Assembly: GCA_915275065.1 (NCBI GenBank)
Contig: CAJZGD010000048.1
Coordinates: 1 to 12,297 of the forward strand
Length of the DNA: 12,297 nt
Direction: 5' to 3'
From: an uncultured Corynebacterium sp.
Lineage (GTDB): Bacteria; Actinomycetota; Actinomycetes; Mycobacteriales; Mycobacteriaceae
Positions 6,977 through 12,297 of the stretch are shown here, piece after piece (position 1 is the first letter of the stretch; the number at the start of each line of letters is the position of its first letter). The position numbers were made by a program, and so were the translations under genes. The notes beneath the pieces are model-generated. The model did not search any database and had not been told where the DNA came from. It saw only the letters and a list, made by a program, of their open reading frames with translations.

Positions 6977-7834
6977 CTATTCACCACGGGTCATGCAGCC
7001 TCGCTGTCGCTCATAGAGTGCAATGGCGGCAGCGGTGGCCACGTTCAGCGAGTCCGTGCCCGCAGACATGGGAATGCGCGCACGAGTGTCTGTTCGACGC
7101 ATGGTTCGTTCGGCTAATCCTGGCCCTTCTGCCCCCACCAGCAGCGCGATCTTCTGATACGGCATGCCTTTGTCATCATATAATGCCTGATCTAATGGCA
7201 CCGCATTTTCGTGAGGGGTCAGTGACACTAACTGAAATCCAGATTCTTTCAGCTGGTCTAAGCCATAATGCCAGTTTGTATGTTTTCCCTCAAAACTAGC
7301 ATGGGGTAGGCGAAGTACATGTCCCATGGAGACCCGAACGGAGCGGCGATACAACGGATCCGCGCACCCATTACCGAATAGAATCGCATCAACCCCCAGC
7401 CCAGCGGCATTACGAAATATCGAACCTATGTTCTCGTGGTCGCCGACGCCTTCTAGCACCACCACGGTAGTGGCTGTCTTCAGAACCTCGCTGAGGCTGA
7501 GCTCCGGTACCCGATTCGCAGCAGCCAACAGGCCACGATGCATGTCGTATCCTGCGACTTGAGCCAGGGTTTCCCGATCCAGTGAATAAATGTCAATACC
7601 TGCCACAAGATCGGCGATATGAGGTTGGGAAAGGAATTTTTCCAGCTTTGCTGGAAACCCCACCAGGGTGCGCACCGGGTATCGAGAGGCGAGTAATCGT
7701 TCAACGATCAAGGGCCCTTCCGCGATCACTAGCCCTTTGCCGCCGGGAAGATCAGGTCGATTATCGGAGTGCTTGAGGTCACGAAAGTCGTCGAGCCGAG
7801 GATCAGTGGGATCCGATATGTGGGTGATCATCAT
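6977..7834 (-). CDS. SpoU/TrmH-family RNA 2'-O-ribose methyltransferase
   Basis: This SPOUT-class enzyme would transfer a methyl group from S-adenosylmethionine to a ribose 2'-OH in rRNA or tRNA; the exact target cannot be read from sequence. With the start chosen here it has 285 residues. An N-terminal substrate-binding region (1-110, with GKGLVIAEGPLIVERLL near 33-49) precedes the catalytic knot. Motif 1 is NIGSIFRNAAGLGV (135-148, Arg141), motif 2 is LLVGAEGPGL (231-240, Glu236) and motif 3 is RIPMSAGTDSLNVATAAAIALYE (253-275, Asn264). The frame is open to 7957, but the added 41 residues look unlike the family and contain one copy of the intergenic repeat. I therefore prefer the ATG-ATG pair at 7834/7831, beginning at ITHISDPTDPRLDDFRDL. 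No clear ribosome site is seen. The gene converges on the DUF6928 gene with a 12-nt gap. An 8-bp perfect hairpin lies inside it at 7639-7657. Confidence 0.92.
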   Translation of the reverse strand: MMITHISDPTDPRLDDFRDLKHSDNRPDLPGGKGLVIAEGPLIVERLLASRYPVRTLVGFPAKLEKFLSQPHIADLVAGIDIYSLDRETLAQVAGYDMHRGLLAAANRVPELSLSEVLKTATTVVVLEGVGDHENIGSIFRNAAGLGVDAILFGNGCADPLYRRSVRVSMGHVLRLPHASFEGKHTNWHYGLDQLKESGFQLVSLTPHENAVPLDQALYDDKGMPYQKIALLVGAEGPGLAERTMRRTDTRARIPMSAGTDSLNVATAAAIALYERQRGCMTRGE

Positions 7835-7915
7835 GGTGTTTAAGCGTATGCGATGGTCCTGGCATTGTGAACATTGGTTGATACTTGATCGCTCGTGCCG
7901 GTTACCAATCATTCT

Positions 7916-8327
7916 TGGAGCTTTGAGCAAAATCGCCGGAAGCATCAGGAAACCCATTCTTCATCAGAAGGGGAGCTTTGTGGTTTGTCGAAGCCGCAAC
8001 CCTTGTCTCACCAAGGCGGGTATCGCTAGTGATAAGCACTACACGAGCATGCATCAGGCAATAACCACGAACACCAAACCCTCAGCTTTGTCGCGCAAAG
8101 CTCCACTTCCGCATGTCGTCGTGGCGTCTGGCTCAATGTTGTTTGAAAAGTGGAGCTTTCGAAAACCACCAGTATGGTCTTCTGGTCCCAACCCGCCATG
8201 CTCAACCCACTTTCAAGCGGATTCCCAACCTAGATTCGAATCTTCAGGAGGGCCATAACGTGCCCAAAGCTCCACTTTTGTATCCATCACTCCCCTATCT
8301 CACGTTGTAATCCAGAAGTGGAGCTTT
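7916..8327. repeat. dispersed 12-mer repeat family AAGTGGAGCTTT in alternating orientation
   Basis: Exact copies occur at 8097-8108 (reverse complement), 8148-8159 (forward), 8266-8277 (reverse complement) and 8316-8327 (forward). A one-mismatch copy, AAGGGGAGCTTT, is at 7968-7979. A nine-base partial copy, TGGAGCTTT, is at 7916-7924. The four exact copies form two inverted pairs with 39-nt and 38-nt loops, able to make 12-bp stems; the second extends to about 15 bp with one G-T wobble. Equivalent copies recur about every 168-180 bases (7968, 8148, 8316 forward; 8097, 8266 reverse), but the sequence between them is not similar. The copies at 7968 and 8316 also share a preceding CAG. Function is unknown. 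Confidence 0.75.
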
Positions 8328-8410
8328 CCCCGCATCCCACCATGCTCCCGCACACGCATGCCCCTGAATAGCTGGCCTGGTAACAGCAAACTTCGATACG
8401 AAGATGCGGA

Positions 8411-8479
8411 AACCCCCAGTGCCCATCTCACTGCATGTGTTTCGGTTGCAGCGGAAAATTTGGGATAGGACTGGGGGTT
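8411..8479. repeat. 10-bp perfect inverted repeat with 49-nt loop
   Basis: AACCCCCAGT (8411-8420) and ACTGGGGGTT (8470-8479) are exact reverse complements. Within the loop, CTGCA (8431-8435) and TGCAG (8447-8451) could form a smaller inner stem. The result would be a two-tier hairpin in an RNA from either strand. It lies downstream of the permease gene and has no overlap with any gene. Confidence 0.6.
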
Positions 8480-8508
8480 CGTGCTGGAGCTATCCGGGCG
8501 TCCCAAGA

Positions 8509-8540
8509 TTTTTCCAGGGGTTGTCGCCGGCCTGGAAAAG
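8509..8540 (-). terminator. hairpin downstream of the purine permease, possible terminator
   Basis: TTTTCCAGG (8510-8518) pairs perfectly with CCTGGAAAA (8531-8539) around a 12-nt loop, and a T-G wobble at 8509/8540 extends the stem to 10 bp. On the minus strand it starts 12 bases after the permease stop codon, the right place for a terminator. No T-tract follows it, so termination would depend on the stem alone or the structure may only protect the 3' end. Confidence 0.4.
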
Positions 8541-8551
8541 CCTGCGAAAAG

Positions 8552-10012
8552 TTAGCTCACTGCATTGAGGAGGGGGTTAGCGGCAAAATACACCAGGAAT
8601 AATGCCGAAAGCAGCCACATGATCCAGTGCACTTCCTTGGCCTTCCCGGCAGCCACCTGCATGAGAACGTAGGAGATGAAGCCCACACCAATACCGTTAG
8701 CAATCGAATACGTAAACGGCATGATCACGATGGTGAGGAACGCCGGCAACGCAATGTGGAACTGGGTGAAATCGATGTCGCGGATTTGCCCCATCATGAG
8801 CGCCCCCACAACAACCAGCACCGGCGAAGCAGCCTCGATGGGAACAATCGAATACAGGGGGGTTAAGAACATTGCCAGGAGGAAGAGCAGGCCGGTCACT
8901 ACATTGGCCAGGCCGGTGCGTGCACCATCGGCAATGCCCGCCGCGGAATCCACATACACCGTGTTCGAGGACACGCTGGCGCCGCCGCCAACGATAGCAC
9001 CGGCGCCTTCAACGATCAGGGCGGTCTTCAGGTTCGGCAGATTATCATTTTCGTCGGTGAGTCCGGCCTGCTTGCCGAGGGCGGTCATGGTGCCCATGGC
9101 GTCGAAAAAGTTCGCAAGAACCAGGGTGAACAGGATCAGAACCGCAGCCAGCACCCCAATGCGGCTGAAAGCCCCGAACAGGGAAACCCCACCCACGATC
9201 GACAGGTCTGGGATGCCGCCAATGCTGTCCGGGAGGGTGGGGACCGCCAGATTCCAGCCGGTGGGCACGGATTTGCCGTCCACCACGGAGGGCCCGGCGT
9301 GGGTGATTGCTTCGACAATCATGGCGATGATGGTAGTAACCACAATGCCGATAAACAGCCCGCCGCGAACCCAGCGCGCAACAAGAATGCCGCAGATGAC
9401 CAGACCGATGACAAACACGAAAGTCGGCCAGGAGGAGATGGAGCCCCCGGTGCCCAGCCCCACGGGAACGGTGGTGTGGGCGGAGTCGGGGATGCGTCGA
9501 ACGAAACCGGCGTCGACAAGGCCAATCATTGCGATGAACATGCCAATGCCGACGCCCATTGCGGCCTTGATTTCGCGGGGGATGGCGTTGAATACCGCCA
9601 TGCGGAAGCCGGAAAGCGCGAGGGCCACGATGATAACACCGTCGAGGACGACGAGCCCCATGGCCTCGGGCCAGGTGAGGCCTTCGGTGGCAACGAGGGT
9701 GACTGCCACAAGGGTGTTGATGCCCAGGCCGGTGGCAATACCGAAGGGATATTTAGCAATGGCACCGAAGGCGATGGTCATAACACCGGCGGCGAGAGCG
9801 GTGGCTGCTGCGACTTGGGGAACACCGAGGACGGTGCCGTTAATGTCGGCACCGGTACCGAGGATGAGGGGGTTGAGGATGATGATGTAGGCCATTGCGA
9901 AGAATGTGACTACACCAGCGCGGATCTCGGTGCTCACGGTGGAGCCACGTTTGGAGATCTCGAAATAGCGGTCGAGGGCACTTGGTGTGTCGACCGCAGC
10001 GGTTTTTGCCAT
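8552..10012 (-). CDS. NCS2-family (AzgA-type) guanine/hypoxanthine/adenine permease
   Basis: This 486-residue inner-membrane protein is a nucleobase:cation symporter-2 of the COG2252 (AzgA-like) group, which imports guanine, hypoxanthine or adenine with protons for salvage. The N-terminal ALDRYFEISKRGSTVSTEIRAG (12-33) and FFAMAYIIILNPLIL (37-51) are group signatures. LGINTLVAVTL (96-106) marks the region of the third segment. ANFFDAMGTMTALGKQAG (300-317) and SSNTVYVDSAAGIADGARTGL (348-368) carry the substrate-site motifs. Long hydrophobic runs from residue 35 to 480 fit the 12-14 segments of the family. In the second motif the usual Glu before Ser-Ala is Asp355. The ATG at 10012 follows AGGAG by five bases. 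The gene is preceded by a 219-nt leader with inverted repeats and followed by a hairpin. The exact purine cannot be told from sequence. Confidence 0.93.
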   Translation of the reverse strand: MAKTAAVDTPSALDRYFEISKRGSTVSTEIRAGVVTFFAMAYIIILNPLILGTGADINGTVLGVPQVAAATALAAGVMTIAFGAIAKYPFGIATGLGINTLVAVTLVATEGLTWPEAMGLVVLDGVIIVALALSGFRMAVFNAIPREIKAAMGVGIGMFIAMIGLVDAGFVRRIPDSAHTTVPVGLGTGGSISSWPTFVFVIGLVICGILVARWVRGGLFIGIVVTTIIAMIVEAITHAGPSVVDGKSVPTGWNLAVPTLPDSIGGIPDLSIVGGVSLFGAFSRIGVLAAVLILFTLVLANFFDAMGTMTALGKQAGLTDENDNLPNLKTALIVEGAGAIVGGGASVSSNTVYVDSAAGIADGARTGLANVVTGLLFLLAMFLTPLYSIVPIEAASPVLVVVGALMMGQIRDIDFTQFHIALPAFLTIVIMPFTYSIANGIGVGFISYVLMQVAAGKAKEVHWIMWLLSALFLVYFAANPLLNAVS

Positions 10013-10037
10013 GGTTACTCCTGGGTTTTTATGGTGG

Positions 10038-10122
10038 TGTTGTCAGTCGTGTCAGCACAAAAAGAAAAAAATGTCGTAGATATTTTTGTGTTTTGGTGGT
10101 ATTGCGATGACGTCTGACAACA
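10038..10122. repeat. 9-bp inverted repeat upstream of the permease
   Basis: TGTTGTCAG (10038-10046) and CTGACAACA (10114-10122) are exact reverse complements separated by 67 bases. The right arm is followed inward by a second TGTCAG (10051-10056), a direct partial repeat. The pair brackets the A/T-rich segment where the permease promoter should lie, so it may be a paired operator allowing looping. This is inference. Confidence 0.4.
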
Positions 10123-10153
10123 AATAGCAAAACTTCCACCTATCAGAATGGCA

Positions 10154-10220
10154 CTTTACCTGCGTAAAGAACAAACTTTCTTCCAGTGAAAGTGATGCAG
10201 ACAACATGATATCAATGTTG
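10154..10220. repeat. three short hairpins in a row between DUF3027 and the permease
   Basis: Three perfect 6-bp stems follow each other in 67 bases. CTTTAC-CTGC-GTAAAG spans 10154-10169. ACTTTC-TTCCAGT-GAAAGT spans 10175-10193. CAACAT-GATATCA-ATGTTG spans 10202-10220. The last begins 11 bases beyond the DUF3027 stop on the minus strand, so it could shape that mRNA's 3' end, though no T-tract follows. The whole cluster could also belong to a structured permease leader if transcription reads through. Confidence 0.45.
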
Positions 10221-10231
10221 GTGGGCGACAT

Positions 10232-10999
10232 TTAAATATCGATGGGGATGGTTTGGTCATCGTCGAAAGGCTCGGCGGTGGTTCCCAGGGGTTCCGGTTG
10301 GGGGGTTTCGGAGTGGGCGCCGCAACCGTAGGTGGCGGCAACGATGGTGCCGTCGGCGGAGTATTCGTTGGCACACACGCCGACATCAGTGGTGGTGGCG
10401 AGCGGAAGATAGAAGGCACAGGTGGCGCAGGTGAATGTGGCCTGGCGCGCGTAGGGTGATTGTGGCCCGTGTTCGCCGGCTTTCCAACGCTGGAGCGCTT
10501 GGCTCAGCCCGATTTGTGAAAGCATGCGCGGTTGGCTACTGCTTGTCGACGCCTTGTGCTGCTGGGTGGTGACCGCATCGTCGGGATCAATGGTGAGTCG
10601 GTCATCGTCGATGGGGGCGGGCATGATGTCACCGGGGCCAAGGTCACCGGGTTGGATGCGTTGCTGGTAGGGAACCCATTCCGGGGCTTTCAGGGCGGTG
10701 CCACCAGGAACGAGGGCAAGTTCGGAAACAGTGATCCAGTGGGAGCCACGGGCGCAGGCGAGTACTACATTCCATTCCCACCCGGGATAGCCGGGCACGT
10801 CGGCGGCGAATCGGTGGGTGGCGGTGGTGGTTTTGATGTGGGTTACACCAAGGTGACGGCCGGCTCTGCCGTCGTCTAGCTCATTGATGGCGTTACGCGC
10901 AATGGTGGTTGCGAGTTTACTCAGTAGGGGCTGGCGTGGTTTTTTGCTGGTGTTACTTCTTCCGTTTGCATCATGTGGCACAGTTCCATTATTTCGCAT
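10232..10999 (-). CDS. DUF3027 family protein with a Cys4 zinc-ribbon-like C-terminus
   Basis: This 255-residue cytoplasmic protein belongs to an actinobacterial family of unknown function. The family core is visible: YPGWEWNVVLACARGSHWITVSELALVPGGTALKAPEWVPYQQRIQPGDLGPGDI near residues 71-125, which I recognise from DUF3027. The second block, RWKAGEHGPQSPYARQATFTCATCAFYLPL...VGVCANEYSADG...YGCGAHSE (about 171-230), brings four cysteines (191, 194, 209, 226) that could bind zinc. The tail is acidic and Pro-rich. No signal peptide or membrane segment is seen. The start is uncertain: ATG at 10999 is chosen, while a GTG at 11017 adds six residues; neither has a clear ribosome site. A CATTAT -10-like box at 11023-11018 (minus) would make the ATG more likely. 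The gene diverges from the cyclase gene with very little room between them. Confidence 0.8.
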   Translation of the reverse strand: MRNNGTVPHDANGRSNTSKKPRQPLLSKLATTIARNAINELDDGRAGRHLGVTHIKTTTATHRFAADVPGYPGWEWNVVLACARGSHWITVSELALVPGGTALKAPEWVPYQQRIQPGDLGPGDIMPAPIDDDRLTIDPDDAVTTQQHKASTSSSQPRMLSQIGLSQALQRWKAGEHGPQSPYARQATFTCATCAFYLPLATTTDVGVCANEYSADGTIVAATYGCGAHSETPQPEPLGTTAEPFDDDQTIPIDI

Positions 11000-11016
11000 G
11001 GGGGTTTCGTCATGCA

Positions 11017-11022
11017 CATAAT
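11017..11022 (+). promoter_or_regulatory. -10 box of a probable leaderless promoter for the cyclase gene
   Basis: CATAAT (11017-11022) ends six bases before the A of the ATG at 11029. This is the spacing expected when transcription begins at the start codon itself, as in leaderless mRNAs that are common in actinobacteria. No ribosome site precedes that ATG, which supports the idea. On the opposite strand the overlapping bases 11023-11018 read CATTAT, so a single element could serve both divergent genes. Confidence 0.45.
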
Positions 11023-11028
11023 GGTTTT

Positions 11029-11877
11029 ATGTTGACTATTCCACGTTTCGTGTTTCCGGTGTCTGTCATGACTGTGGTGGCGTTGATGTTGGCTGGTTGT
11101 GGCGGTGGTGATTCTGGCACGTTACAATCATCGGGGCCGTCAACAACCGCCGAGGTGGCTCATGAGGTGGAGCGACTGGGGGTTGAGGTTGTTGCCAGGC
11201 ACCCGTTTGACGCAACGTCTTTTACTCAGGGGCTAGAGGTGACCGGGGATAAGTTGCTGGTCAGTACGGGTTGGGAGGGGAAGAGTCGAATTTATCACAC
11301 CACTGTGGATAATGTGCAGTCGAATTCGCAGGATATTGATCGTCATCAGTTTGGGGAGGGCGCGACCCAAGTGGGGAATGTGGTGTGGGAGTTGACGTGG
11401 CGGGATGGGGTTGCATATAAGCGGGATGCGGCAACGTTAGCGGAGCTTGGGACGGCCAAATATTCCGGCGAGGGGTGGGGGTTGTGTTCGTTTTCTGATG
11501 TGGTGATGATGTCAGATGGTACGGATGAGTTGCGGTTTCTGGACCCGGATACGTTTGCGGAGAAGTCTCGGGTGAAGGTGACGCTTTCCGGCACATCGGC
11601 GGCTGAGCTTAATGAGTTGGATTGCGTCACTGGTGATAATGGTCAACGCCTGGTGTATTCGAATGTGTTTTTGAGTACAGATATTTATCGTATTGATGCG
11701 AGTTCGGGGAAGGTGACGGGAATTATTGATGCCTCGACGGTGCCGAATAATGCGGCACCGGATCCGAATAATGTGCTCAATGGGATTGCGCACATTCCTG
11801 GCAGTGACCGATTTTATGTGACGGGTAAGCGGTGGCCGGATTTGTACGAGGTTCGGTTTGTGAAACCTACAAGCTAG
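11029..11877 (+). CDS. exported glutaminyl-peptide cyclotransferase-like lipoprotein (plant-type QC family)
   Basis: This 282-residue protein is a putative glutaminyl cyclase, an enzyme that turns N-terminal Gln into pyroglutamate. It belongs to the plant/bacterial five-bladed beta-propeller type. The family motifs run in order: SFTQGLE (64-70), GEGAT near 109-113, WELTWRDGVAY near 120-130, GEGWGL (147-152), MSDGT (161-165), LNELD (194-198), VLNGIA (249-254) and VTGKRWPDLYEV (264-275). The N-terminus is a lipoprotein signal peptide with hydrophobic core 7-22 and lipobox L-A-G-C, so Cys24 would be lipidated and the enzyme held on the outer face of the membrane. The ATG at 11029 is chosen because it starts this signal peptide; an upstream ATG at 10909 would add 40 residues overlapping DUF3027. 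The mRNA is probably leaderless. The next gene starts 19 nt after its stop. Activity is inferred from the family. Confidence 0.88.
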   Translation: MLTIPRFVFPVSVMTVVALMLAGCGGGDSGTLQSSGPSTTAEVAHEVERLGVEVVARHPFDATSFTQGLEVTGDKLLVSTGWEGKSRIYHTTVDNVQSNSQDIDRHQFGEGATQVGNVVWELTWRDGVAYKRDAATLAELGTAKYSGEGWGLCSFSDVVMMSDGTDELRFLDPDTFAEKSRVKVTLSGTSAAELNELDCVTGDNGQRLVYSNVFLSTDIYRIDASSGKVTGIIDASTVPNNAAPDPNNVLNGIAHIPGSDRFYVTGKRWPDLYEVRFVKPTS

Positions 11878-11896
11878 GACGCTAGGATAAGCTTCC

Positions 11897-12297
11897 ATGA
11901 GTCGAAAATCACGCCGGAAAAACCTGCAGCAAATCGTGGCCCTCTTGGTGGCTGTTGTTGTGGTGGTTATCGCCTCGGTGGCGTTCCAGCGATGGTGGAA
12001 TAATCGGCCCGGCCCCGAGCCTAAGGATGTGGCTATCACCGTCACGGTGAACGGCACAGAGCAGGAGGTACTTCCCTATAGTATTTGCGAGTTGGGAAGT
12101 GATTGCGTGGAGAATAAGGTCACGATGCTTGATGTTGCGGATGACGCCAAGATCAGCATTAAGGTGCCGCAATATGTTTATGACCATGAGTGGACCCAGC
12201 TCACTATTTACGACAATCCGGCGGCCAATGATGAGAAGCTCCATGGCGCGCACGAGCGGGACACGATTGAGGTTCCGGTGACTATCGACCCGGTGGG
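11897..12297 (+). CDS. membrane-anchored DUF2771 family protein (3'-truncated by the window)
   Basis: The frame is open from the ATG at 11897 to the window edge, giving 133 complete codons. A basic start (MSRKSRRKN) is followed by a single hydrophobic segment at about 13-30 (IVALLVAVVVVVIASVAF), so it is a membrane-anchored or signal-peptide protein with the rest outside. The extracytoplasmic part begins VAITVTVNGTEQEVLPYSICELGSDC, which with the later IKVPQYVYDHEWTQLTIYD I match to the actinobacterial DUF2771 family; Cys64 and Cys70 may form a disulfide. Function is unknown. AGGA lies nine bases upstream of the start. The 19-nt gap from the cyclase lipoprotein gene indicates one operon, so both products probably act at the cell envelope. 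Confidence 0.75.
   Translation, partial: MSRKSRRKNLQQIVALLVAVVVVVIASVAFQRWWNNRPGPEPKDVAITVTVNGTEQEVLPYSICELGSDCVENKVTMLDVADDAKISIKVPQYVYDHEWTQLTIYDNPAANDEKLHGAHERDTIEVPVTIDPV

Larger units (their letters stand above)
7835..8551. other. 717-nt intergenic stretch without a credible gene
   Basis: The stretch lies between two minus-strand genes. The open frames here (7668-8258 plus, 8113-8310 plus, 8300-8506 minus) show no family resemblance or ribosome site, and their only patterned residues come from the repeated 12-mer. The content is instead repeats: the AAGTGGAGCTTT family (7916-8327), a 10-bp inverted repeat at 8411-8479 and a hairpin at 8509-8540. Small hairpins also occur: CCTTG/CAAGG at 8001-8016, AGCTTTG/CAAAGCT at 8084-8102 and ACCAG/CTGGT at 8168-8186. 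A perfect 12-bp palindrome, AGATTCGAATCT, sits at 8232-8243. It resembles the T-loop sequence of tRNAs, but no cloverleaf can be built around it. No insertion-sequence ends or integrase fragments were found. Confidence 0.7.

Noticed and set aside
7835..7957. 41-residue N-terminal extension of the methyltransferase
   Set aside because: The added residues are unlike the family, lack a ribosome site and include a partial copy of the intergenic repeat.
7668..8258. 196-codon plus-strand frame running from inside the methyltransferase gene into the repeat region
   Set aside because: Half of it is antisense to a confident gene, the rest runs through the inverted 12-mers, and nothing in the product resembles a protein family.
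8215..8260. tRNA or tRNA fragment at the AGATTCGAATCT palindrome
   Set aside because: The TTCGAAT resembles a T-loop, but the flanking bases do not form a 5-bp T-stem in register, and no acceptor or anticodon stem can be built.
7916..8327. CRISPR array
   Set aside because: The repeats are only 12 bases, alternate in orientation and are spaced unevenly (about 50 and 120 bases), with no cas genes nearby.
7835..8551. Degenerate insertion sequence or prophage remnant
   Set aside because: No transposase or integrase-like residues, no terminal inverted repeats with target duplication, and no att-like duplication of a tRNA end were found.
8676..9890. 404-codon open frame on the plus strand opposite the permease
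   Set aside because: Its Met/Thr/Pro/Arg-rich product is the mirror of a hydrophobic membrane protein; the NCS2 motifs are all in the minus frame.
10013..10231. Purine riboswitch upstream of the permease
   Set aside because: I see no three-way junction or conserved loop sequences of the known purine aptamer, only simple short stems.
10909..11028. 40-residue N-terminal extension of the cyclase lipoprotein
   Set aside because: It overlaps the DUF3027 coding region and would bury the signal peptide; the lipobox is correctly placed only from the ATG at 11029.

Overview
The window comes from a Corynebacterium-like actinobacterium of moderate GC content. The main clues are a corynebacterial-type serC, the actinobacterial cell-division protein SepH, and the actinobacterial families DUF6928, DUF3027 and DUF2771. 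No rRNA, tRNA, CRISPR array, insertion sequence or prophage gene was found. The region looks like conserved chromosomal backbone. The serC - sepH - SpoU methyltransferase order also matches what I recall from Mycobacterium tuberculosis (Rv0884c, Rv0883c, Rv0881).

Left part (1-3677): on the minus strand lie citrate synthase gltA and, downstream of it, a small FKBP-type prolyl isomerase. A 225-nt gap with nested inverted repeats separates them. gltA diverges from the plus-strand phosphoserine aminotransferase gene serC across a 619-nt regulatory region. That region carries a RamA-like tandem motif and a GlxR-like half-palindrome, which fits the known carbon-source control of gltA in Corynebacterium glutamicum.

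Middle (3678-6964): sepH, an FtsZ regulator with an unusual acidic/Ser-rich insert, is followed by a weak terminator. Then comes a 624-residue protein made of a DUF6928 N-terminal domain and a very long Lys/Ala/Thr-rich tail resembling histone H1. This two-gene block is the most intriguing protein-level content.

Right part (6965-11017): three minus-strand genes follow, a SpoU/TrmH-family RNA methyltransferase, an NCS2 (AzgA-type) purine permease and a DUF3027 zinc-ribbon-like protein. Between the methyltransferase and the permease is a ~720-nt stretch without a credible gene. It holds 5-6 copies of a 12-mer (AAGTGGAGCTTT), two pairs of which form inverted repeats with 38-39-nt loops, plus two further inverted repeats. 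This is the best candidate for an undescribed DNA/RNA element.

End (11017-12297): a probable overlapping divergent promoter serves DUF3027 on one side and, on the other, an exported lipoprotein of the plant-type glutaminyl cyclase family. The cyclase is followed after 19 nt by a membrane-anchored DUF2771 protein that runs off the window. These two probably form a cell-envelope operon. No clear new multi-gene defence or metabolic system is visible; the novel leads are the repeat-rich intergenic region, the SepH/DUF6928-tail pair and several structured leaders.
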